DNA of 12,513 nt from Acidobacteriota bacterium (GTDB taxonomy: Bacteria; Acidobacteriota; Terriglobia; Terriglobales; Acidobacteriaceae): the NCBI GenBank assembly GCA_021851465.1, contig JAJZDL010000063.1, forward strand, positions 1 to 12,513, in the 5' to 3' direction. Position numbers and translations under genes: made by a program. The notes below the pieces were generated by a model. That model was not told the DNA's origin and did not search any database. It saw only the letters and a list, made by a program, of their open reading frames with translations. Shown piece after piece: positions 5,566 to 10,552 of this stretch. The first letter of the stretch is position 1. The number at the start of each line of letters is the position of its first letter.

Positions 5566-6201
5566 CCACCGATCGATAAGCGTTCCGCAAAGAGCTTCAT
5601 CCGCACCAACGAGAAAATCCGCGCGCGAGAGATTCGCGTCATCGACGAGAACGGCGAGCAGCTCGGCATCATGGTCCCGTTCGAGGCACTGAAGATGGCG
5701 CGCGAGCGAATGCTGGACCTGGTGGAGATCTCGCCCAATGCCGTTCCGCCGGTCTGCCGCATTCAGGACTACGGCAAGTACCTCTACGAAAAAGACAAGA
5801 GCGAACGCGCCGCGCGCAAGAAGCAGAAGGTCATCACCATCAAAGAGGTCAAGTTCTCGGTGACGGTGGACGAGCACGACTACCAGACCAAGAAGAACAT
5901 GGCGATCCGCTTCCTGGGCGACGGCGACAAGGTGAAGGCGTCGCTGCGCTTCAAGGGCCGCCAGATGGCCCACCGCGACCTCGGCTACAAGATCGTCAAC
6001 CGGCTGATCCTGGATATCGGCGACGCCGGAATGGTGGAGTTCATGCCGCGCATGGAGGGCACAACGCTGCACGCCATCATCGCGCCGGCGCGCAAGGCGG
6101 AGGTCGCACCGAAGAAGCCTGCGGCAGAGGCTGAGGCGAGGCCGGCCGCGGTTGCGAAGGCCGCTCCGCCCACAAACGATGCTGCGTCCGCGCAGGCTTG
6201 A
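5563..6201 (+). CDS. infC: Translation initiation factor IF-3, ATT start codon
   Basis: IF3 binds the 30S subunit, prevents premature 50S joining and checks the start codon and initiator tRNA. From the ATT at 5563 the product has 212 residues. The N-terminal domain begins with FIRTNEKIRAREIRVIDENG (about residues 13-32) and continues LVEISPNAVPPVCRIQDYGK. A Lys/Arg-rich linker (ERAARKKQKV) leads to the C-terminal domain with VKASLRFKGRQMAH. An Ala/Lys/Pro-rich extension of about 35 residues ends the protein and exceeds the E. coli length (180 aa). An ATG at 5671 exists, but starting there would remove 36 residues including the conserved start of the N-terminal domain. E. coli infC also starts with ATT, and IF3 represses its own synthesis by rejecting that codon; the same feedback is likely here. 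rpmI and rplT, the usual partners, do not follow; recA does, after its own promoter. Confidence 0.93.
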   Translation: MPPIDKRSAKSFIRTNEKIRAREIRVIDENGEQLGIMVPFEALKMARERMLDLVEISPNAVPPVCRIQDYGKYLYEKDKSERAARKKQKVITIKEVKFSVTVDEHDYQTKKNMAIRFLGDGDKVKASLRFKGRQMAHRDLGYKIVNRLILDIGDAGMVEFMPRMEGTTLHAIIAPARKAEVAPKKPAAEAEARPAAVAKAAPPTNDAASAQA

Positions 6202-6288
6202 AGCACAATCAAGGACATGTAGAGTCGGCGGCCTTTCGGGTTGATCGGCCCAACATTTCGTTTTCTATTCGCCTATTTCCATTTTGGG

Positions 6289-6321
6289 TGCTAGAATCCG
6301 TGTTGACCTTCCACCGAGGAG
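6289..6321 (+). promoter_or_regulatory. recA promoter and ribosome-binding site
   Basis: TGCTAGAAT (6289-6297) is an extended -10 with no obvious -35, placing the transcript start near 6304. GAGGAG at 6316-6321 lies 9 nt before the GTG at 6331. I looked for a LexA operator of the known classes (CTGT-N8-ACAG, GAAC-N4-GTTC, GTTC-N7-GTTC) and saw none near the promoter. Confidence 0.5.
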
Positions 6322-6330
6322 AATAACGCC

Positions 6331-7404
6331 GTGGCCGATGAACGCAACAAAGCAATCGAAACCGCCCTCGCAGCACTGGACAAGCAGTTTGGCAAAGGCT
6401 CGGTGATGCGGCTTGGGTCGAAGGAGGCGGTGGGGCCGATCGCGGTCATCTCCACCGGCTCGATCTCCTTCGATGCGGCGACCGGCGTGGGCGGCGTTCC
6501 GCGCGGACGCGTGATCGAGATCTTCGGGCCGGAGTCCTCCGGCAAGACGACGATTACATTGCAGATTATCGCCGAAGCGCAGAAGGCAGGCGGGCTGGCG
6601 GCGTTTGTGGACGCGGAGCACGCGCTCGACCCCGCCTACGCGCGCAAGCTGGGCGTGGACATCGACAACCTCCTCATCTCCCAGCCCGACTACGGCGAGC
6701 AGGCGCTGGAGATCGTCGAGGCGCTGGTTCGTTCGGGTGCCATCGACGTACTGGTGGTCGATTCCGTCGCCGCGCTGGTGCCCAAGGCCGAGTTGGACGG
6801 CGAGATGGGCGACTCCCACATGGGCTTGCAGGCGCGGCTGATGTCGCAGGCGTTGCGCAAGCTCACCGGGACGGTCTCGAAGTCGCGCACCTGCCTGATC
6901 TTCATCAACCAGATCCGCGAGAAGATCGGCGTCATGTTCGGCAACCCGGAGACCACCACCGGCGGCAAGGCGCTCAAGTTCTACTCTTCGATGCGCATCG
7001 ACATCCGCCGCATCGGCGCGGTCAAGGAGGGCGACGTCGTGGTCGGCTCGCGCACCAAGGTCAAGGTGGTCAAGAACAAGGTCGCCGCGCCCTTCCGCGA
7101 CGCCGAGTTCGACATCCTATACGGCGAGGGAATCTCGCGCGAGGGCGATGCGCTGGACCTCGCCGTGCTGCACGGCATCGTGGACAAGAGCGGCGCGTGG
7201 TACAGCTTCCAGGGCGAACGCATCGGCCAGGGACGCGAGAACGTGCGCGGCTTCCTCAAGGAGAACAAGGAGGTCTTCGCGCGCGTGGACGGCGAGCTGC
7301 GCAAGAAGCTGGGCATCGGCGCGGCCGCGGTGGCCGCGGATATTCCGCCTGTCCCGGCTGGCGCCGCGTCCGCCGCGGCGGAGGCCGTCAAGGGCCGCAG
7401 GTAG
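6331..7404 (+). CDS. recA: Recombinase RecA
   Basis: A 357-residue RecA that forms ATP-dependent filaments on single-stranded DNA, drives strand exchange and stimulates self-cleavage of LexA-type repressors. Visible landmarks are Walker A GPESSGKTT (66-74), catalytic Glu96 in DAEHALDP, Walker B with Asp144 (VLVVDSVAAL), and the DNA-binding loop region with GNPETTTGGKALKFY. The numbering matches E. coli RecA through the core. The C-terminal tail is Ala/Pro-rich and ends basic (VKGRR), unlike the acidic tail of E. coli RecA. The start is GTG at 6331, chosen because GAGGAG is well placed and the next residues (ADERNKAIETALAALDKQFG) match the RecA N-terminus. It lies 129 nt after infC with its own promoter-like sequence and ends before a strong hairpin. 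It is complete, with no intein. Confidence 0.98.
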   Translation: MADERNKAIETALAALDKQFGKGSVMRLGSKEAVGPIAVISTGSISFDAATGVGGVPRGRVIEIFGPESSGKTTITLQIIAEAQKAGGLAAFVDAEHALDPAYARKLGVDIDNLLISQPDYGEQALEIVEALVRSGAIDVLVVDSVAALVPKAELDGEMGDSHMGLQARLMSQALRKLTGTVSKSRTCLIFINQIREKIGVMFGNPETTTGGKALKFYSSMRIDIRRIGAVKEGDVVVGSRTKVKVVKNKVAAPFRDAEFDILYGEGISREGDALDLAVLHGIVDKSGAWYSFQGERIGQGRENVRGFLKENKEVFARVDGELRKKLGIGAAAVAADIPPVPAGAASAAAEAVKGRR

Positions 7405-7438
7405 CGCGATCCGGCAAGATCGACGGGTTGCGCAACGG

Positions 7439-7491
7439 CGCAATTCCACAACAAAGCCCGCCGCGATGGCGGGCTTTGTTGTGGAATTGCG
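7439..7491. terminator. Perfect 24-bp hairpin, bidirectional terminator
   Basis: The arms 7439-7462 and 7468-7491 are perfectly complementary over 24 bp around a 5-nt loop (GCGAT). The inner part, GCCCGCC and GGCGGGC followed by TTTGTTGT, is a classic intrinsic terminator core. Because the structure is symmetric, it presents the same core and T-rich flank on both strands. It lies between the convergent ends of recA and the minus-strand Spy-like gene (stop at 7497), so it probably terminates both. The stem is longer than needed for termination. Confidence 0.85.
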
Positions 7492-7496
7492 ATCTT

Positions 7497-8117
7497 CTAC
7501 TGGCCGCCCCCTGCGCCGAATCCACCCATCTCGTTGCGTCCACCGGGGCCGCCGAACCCGCCGGGGCCGCGCCCTTCATCGAGCTTGGTCCACTGGTCGG
7601 GCGTGAGCACCTCGCGGATGCCAAGCAACATCTTTGCGTCTGCCTTCTCCAGGTCCGCGCGCGCTTGGGCCACCTTGTCGATCTGGGCCATGGCCAGCGC
7701 GGTGTCTGGCGGGTTGGCGCTGAGCAGCGGCTCCAGCATTGCGTTCTGCTTCTCCACGTTTGCCTTCAGGTCGATGAGCTGAAGGCGGCTCTGCTGAAAG
7801 ATGCCGTCCATGCGCTTGACCTGGTCGGGCGTGAGGGCGAGGCGCTGCACGACCATCGGGTTCCTCCACCACATTCCCGGAGGCACAATATGGAAGCCCG
7901 CCTCCATGGCGCTGTGTTGCGGGCCGGAGAATCCGCCGTGCATCATGCCGGGATGCATTCCCGGCCCCGGATTTGGAGGCCGTTCGATGGGCGCGCTCGA
8001 CGGTGGCGCGGAGTCTGGCGATGCGGGCGCAGGCGCCGCTTGCGCGAGCGCGAGCGTGCCACACAACGCGAATGCGGTGAGGGCAAAGAGCGGGGTGAGA
8101 GCCGGTCGTGAAGTCAT
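7497..8117 (-). CDS. Spy/CpxP-like periplasmic protein (LTxxQ type), probable stress or metal sensor
   Basis: A 206-residue exported protein. Residues 1-27 form a signal peptide ending LALAQA, with cleavage probably after Ala27; Cys19 is not in a proper lipobox. A Pro-rich segment (29-53) leads to a Met/His-rich patch, MHPGMMHGG (54-62), with further His and Met at 68, 71, 76 and 82, suited to binding metals such as copper. The helical domain carries two LTPDQ motifs (95-99 and 171-175), the signature of the Spy/CpxP/ZraP/CnrX group of periplasmic chaperones and metal sensors. The tail from about 181 is Gly-rich. Its ATG overlaps the anti-sigma stop by 4 nt (ATGA, 8117-8114), so it is translated with the sigma and anti-sigma genes. 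I infer that it modulates the anti-sigma factor in the periplasm, much as CnrX does. A chaperone that is simply a co-regulated target is the alternative. Confidence 0.8.
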   Translation of the reverse strand: MTSRPALTPLFALTAFALCGTLALAQAAPAPASPDSAPPSSAPIERPPNPGPGMHPGMMHGGFSGPQHSAMEAGFHIVPPGMWWRNPMVVQRLALTPDQVKRMDGIFQQSRLQLIDLKANVEKQNAMLEPLLSANPPDTALAMAQIDKVAQARADLEKADAKMLLGIREVLTPDQWTKLDEGRGPGGFGGPGGRNEMGGFGAGGGQ

Positions 8118-8764
8118 GGTTGGTCCTTCCCTTGGCTTGAAGAGCTTTGGTTCATGTTTTCCCGGTTGAGTGTCCGATTGGATGTTGCGCTGCCGGCTGC
8201 GGCGGCACTGGAGGTTGGGTCGGCCAGTGCCTGCATGGGGGCCGGCAACGAGGCGGAGATCTCGCGGTTGACGTCATCCAGCAGAGCTTCGTCGGACTGC
8301 GCTGTGCTGGCCCTGTCGCCAGATGCGGCGCCGGACGCGGCGCTGGACGCGACCGTGGGCTGCGGCGCAACGGCATGTCTGCGCAGAACCTGCATCGGCA
8401 GAAGCGCGGTCAGGAGCATTGCGGCCGCGGCCACCCAGTACGCCGGAACGATCATCCGGGGCAGGACGCGCTTATCCGGCAGAATGCATCGCGGCATGCG
8501 GCGCAGCTCGCTATCGGCATAGGCGCTGCTTGCCTCGCGGAAGAGCGCGATCGCTTCGCGCAGGCCGGCAAGCTCCGCGGCGCACGCCTCGCACACCAGA
8601 AGATGGGCCTCGGCCCGCGCCAACTCCGGGTCCGCGCCCTGCGTCGCGGAGATGGCCAGCAGCGCGCCAAACTCCTCACCTGTAAGGTGGGCGTTGCCGA
8701 GCGGAGCGCAGAGCGCGATGCCGGACTTTGCTGCCTGCGCTTGCGGTACGGGTTCAGTTGTCAT
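8114..8764 (-). CDS. Zinc-finger transmembrane anti-sigma factor
   Basis: A 216-residue anti-sigma factor expected to hold the neighbouring ECF sigma factor at the membrane. The cytoplasmic part contains HLLVCEAC (His54, Cys58, Cys61), the H-x3-C-x2-C half of the zinc-binding anti-sigma fold; His26 in GNAHLTGEE may be the remaining ligand. A single membrane segment spans about 106-125 (IVPAYWVAAAAMLLTALLP). The periplasmic part (126-216) is Ala/Ser-rich, low-complexity, and ends Ser/Gln-rich. The start at 8764 follows AAGGAG with good spacing and overlaps the sigma stop by 11 nt (ATGACAACTGA). A longer version from 8905 would lie inside the sigma gene and add Arg/Pro-rich residues typical of a shadow frame. 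The Spy-like gene overlaps its end by 4 nt. The role is well supported by motif and position; the signal that releases the sigma factor is unknown. Confidence 0.85.
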   Translation of the reverse strand: MTTEPVPQAQAAKSGIALCAPLGNAHLTGEEFGALLAISATQGADPELARAEAHLLVCEACAAELAGLREAIALFREASSAYADSELRRMPRCILPDKRVLPRMIVPAYWVAAAAMLLTALLPMQVLRRHAVAPQPTVASSAASGAASGDRASTAQSDEALLDDVNREISASLPAPMQALADPTSSAAAAGSATSNRTLNRENMNQSSSSQGKDQP

Positions 8765-9398
8765 TGCGTCTCCTTCCATGGGACGGTGCGGGGATGCGCG
8801 GCGTGGCGCCGTGCGATGCTGCGTCGTGTTGCGCGCGCACGATGGCCAGCGCGCGGTAGAGGTGGCTCTTGACGGTCCCCAGCGGCATTCCGGTGGCGCT
8901 CGCAATATCGGGAATCTCCATCTCTTCCAGAAAGCGCAACAGAAAGATGGTTCTCTGTCGCGCGGAGAGGCCAGCCACCGACTCCCAGATGCCAGCCACC
9001 TGCTGCTGCGCGATCAGCCGTTCCTCCGCCGTCTCTTCGCGGTTGGGGATGCTGGCCGCGACCTCCGCCACATCCACCGCGCTGGCGGAGACGCGCTTCC
9101 AGAAGCGGAACCGTCCGGTGCGGGTGTGGTCGCGCGCCAGATTCAGGGCAATACGGATGAGCCAGGTTGCCAGCGAACAGTCCTCGCGGAAGCTGCCGCG
9201 CGCGTTCCACGCCCGCAGAAACGTCTCCTGCGTCAGGGTCTCTGCGGCGTCGCGGTCGCGCAACGTCGCCAGAAGAAAGCGGAAGACGCGCGACTGGTGC
9301 AGCGCAACCACGTTCTCCAGGTCGTCCAGCGGCGTGCTGCGCTCCTCGGCTAGCGAAAGGCCTGTTGCGTCGATCATCTGAATGTCTTCCGGTGCCAT
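8754..9398 (-). CDS. ECF-subfamily (RpoE-like) RNA polymerase sigma factor
   Basis: A 214-residue group IV sigma factor. Region 2 spans about 33-93, with LHQSRVFRFLLATLRDRDAA, then LTQETFLRAW and SLATWLIRIALNLARDHTR, which bind core polymerase and the -10 element. A linker of about 45 residues follows, then region 4 (about 135-190) with LSARQRTIFLLRFLEEM and the helix-turn-helix IPDIASATGMPLGTVKSHLYRAL for -35 recognition. The ATG at 9398 is preceded by GAAGGAA five nt away. The frame stays open to 9560 but that extension is Arg/Ala-rich and unlike sigma N-termini. It is the first gene of a three-gene operon with its anti-sigma factor and a periplasmic protein, joined by overlapping start and stop codons. 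ECF factors usually drive their own operon; I could not identify such a promoter in the upstream gap. Confidence 0.93.
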   Translation of the reverse strand: MAPEDIQMIDATGLSLAEERSTPLDDLENVVALHQSRVFRFLLATLRDRDAAETLTQETFLRAWNARGSFREDCSLATWLIRIALNLARDHTRTGRFRFWKRVSASAVDVAEVAASIPNREETAEERLIAQQQVAGIWESVAGLSARQRTIFLLRFLEEMEIPDIASATGMPLGTVKSHLYRALAIVRAQHDAASHGATPRIPAPSHGRRRNDN

Positions 9399-9743
9399 AT
9401 AAATTCCTTCGTTCGGCAACCGCCGCCCAGCAACGGCCCGCGCAGCCGTTGGATCGAAGCCGGCCTCTGCGGCCCGGTCGAAGCGCCGTTGCCGCCGCCG
9501 GACGGCAGTTGCCAGAACCGGCTTGTTGCCGCCGCGAGCGTACTGCAAACCGTCTGCCATCTTGGCCGGCTACCAAGACAGACGCGGAAGGATGGCCGGA
9601 AGTCTACACCCGCAACGCAATAATTCTCCCCCCGAAGCCTGCTGCCCTCTGGAGAGCCTCTGCATTTCGCAGTGCCCTTGCCCTCCTGACGGCCCTCGTT
9701 CGCACCGGTGCCCAGGCGGCGCGACATGCCTCCAGCTCCCCGG
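9399..9743. other. Gap upstream of the sigma operon, nothing clear
   Basis: This stretch of about 345 nt separates the sigma gene (minus strand) from the tRNA (plus strand). It must hold the sigma operon's promoter, but I find no pair of elements convincing enough to name. The open frames here are GC-driven and lack family resemblance or ribosome-binding sites. Confidence 0.4.
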
Positions 9744-9773
9744 TTGCCCTAGGAGAACACTCCCAGTTACACT
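9744..9773 (+). promoter_or_regulatory. Candidate tRNA promoter
   Basis: TTGCCC (9744-9749) and TACACT (9768-9773) are separated by 18 nt, a fair match to -35 and -10 elements. Transcription would begin near 9780, about 9 nt before the mature tRNA 5' end. Confidence 0.5.
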
Positions 9774-9788
9774 ACAAAGACGCACTAG

Positions 9789-9865
9789 AGGCGCGTAGCT
9801 CAGTTGGTTAGAGCGCTACCTTGACACGGTAGAGGTCAGGAGTTCGAGTCTCCTCGTGCCTACCA
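9789..9865 (+). tRNA. tRNA-Val (anticodon GAC)
   Basis: The full cloverleaf can be drawn by eye. The acceptor stem AGGCGCG pairs with CGTGCCT with one G-T wobble. The D stem is GCTC/GAGC. The anticodon stem CTACC/GGTAG encloses loop TTGACAC with anticodon GAC, which reads valine GUC and GUU. The T stem AGGAG/CTCCT encloses TTCGAGT. The 3' ACCA, discriminator plus CCA, is encoded. The length is 77 nt including CCA. It stands alone, with a candidate promoter upstream and a hairpin terminator about 110 nt downstream. No copy of its 3' end is visible nearby, so nothing suggests it has served as an integration site in this window. Confidence 0.96.
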
Positions 9866-9971
9866 TACATTGCAAAGAACTTATGTGGTGTTTGGCGAAG
9901 AGAAACAAGGGCATAGATCGGCCACAACAAGACAATAGCCCCTTCGGCACCATGGCACCAAGAATCGAAAT

Positions 9972-10002
9972 GGCTCCCCGCAGCGGGGAGCCTTCGTTTT
10001 CT
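9972..10002 (+). terminator. Rho-independent terminator after the tRNA
   Basis: GGCTCCCCG (9972-9980) and CGGGGAGCC (9984-9992) form a perfect 9-bp stem with loop CAG, followed by the T-rich run TTCGTTTTCTT. This is a convincing intrinsic terminator for the tRNA transcript. Confidence 0.8.
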
Positions 10003-10233
10003 TCGGACAACGAGTGCCACAACCGTCTAATGTTGCACTGGAGTTGCGCCACGCCAGGACCATCTTTATGGATGGTTCTAGAAGGCCACTGCCCCGGAAC
10101 CGCAGCCGCTCCATGTGGTGCGCTCGATAGGCTGGGGCCTGTCCCGCGTGTTCCTCTCGCGCATCCGGCGGACAACGGCGTGGGTGCCGCGCCAAAGAGC
10201 ACGCAGGCCGACCGTATTCAAGCGGCCCGTGCG
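10003..10233. other. Gap with no recognisable gene
   Basis: Between the tRNA terminator and the end of the YggX gene I see no gene. The only structure is a small hairpin, CCATC and GGATGG around TTTAT, near 10069-10085. Open frames crossing this stretch show no family resemblance. Confidence 0.4.
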
Positions 10234-10512
10234 TCAGTGCGCCGGCGCCACATACTCCTTCGGCAGCGCGCCGCCGTCGCCCTCGCTGAAGAAGAAGCCA
10301 TTCATCTGTTCGACCAGAAACTCCTGCGCCTCGCGCGTCCAGGGCTGTAGCCGATACTCGTTCAGCAGCATCTTCTGCCGCTCCACCCACTCGCCCCAGG
10401 CCTGCTTGGAGACGTTCTTGTAGATCTTCTGGCCAAAGTCGGAGTCGAACGGCGGCTCGTCCAGCCCTTCCATCTCAGCCTTGTACTTCATGCAAAAAAC
10501 CATGTGCGCCAT
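10234..10512 (-). CDS. YggX-type Fe(II)-trafficking protein
   Basis: A 92-residue protein of the YggX family (E. coli YggX, 91 aa), linked to iron trafficking and protection of Fe-S clusters against oxidants. The family core is visible: MVFCMKYKAEMEGLD with conserved Cys7, then FGQKIYKNVSKQAWGEWVER (26-45), QKMLLNEYRLQPW, and the ending QMNGFFF. Only the C-terminal dozen or so residues diverge, which is usual. The ATG at 10512 is preceded by GGAGG with 7-nt spacing. It lies 40 nt downstream of the RNase R gene on the same strand with no terminator between, so the two are probably co-transcribed. Iron trafficking is established only for enterobacterial homologues; here it is inferred from similarity. 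Confidence 0.93.
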   Translation of the reverse strand: MAHMVFCMKYKAEMEGLDEPPFDSDFGQKIYKNVSKQAWGEWVERQKMLLNEYRLQPWTREAQEFLVEQMNGFFFSEGDGGALPKEYVAPAH

Positions 10513-10552
10513 TCTGTGTCCTCCACTGGATATTCTCCAATTGTAACGGGGT

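Noticed and set aside
8765..8905. Longer start for the anti-sigma factor
   Set aside because: The extension is Arg/Pro-rich shadow sequence inside the sigma gene; AAGGAG is placed for the ATG at 8764.
9399..9560. Longer start for the sigma factor
   Set aside because: The extension is Arg/Ala-rich, has no ribosome-binding site and is not sigma-like. GAAGGAA precedes the ATG at 9398.
9808..10202. Minus-strand ORFs ending in ETRTPDLYRVKVAL or RRLELLTSTVSR
   Set aside because: These peptides are the antisense translation of the tRNA gene, a well-known annotation artefact.
9866..10233. Integration site or mobile element downstream of the tRNA
   Set aside because: No integrase, no duplicated tRNA 3' end and no transposase remnant are visible.
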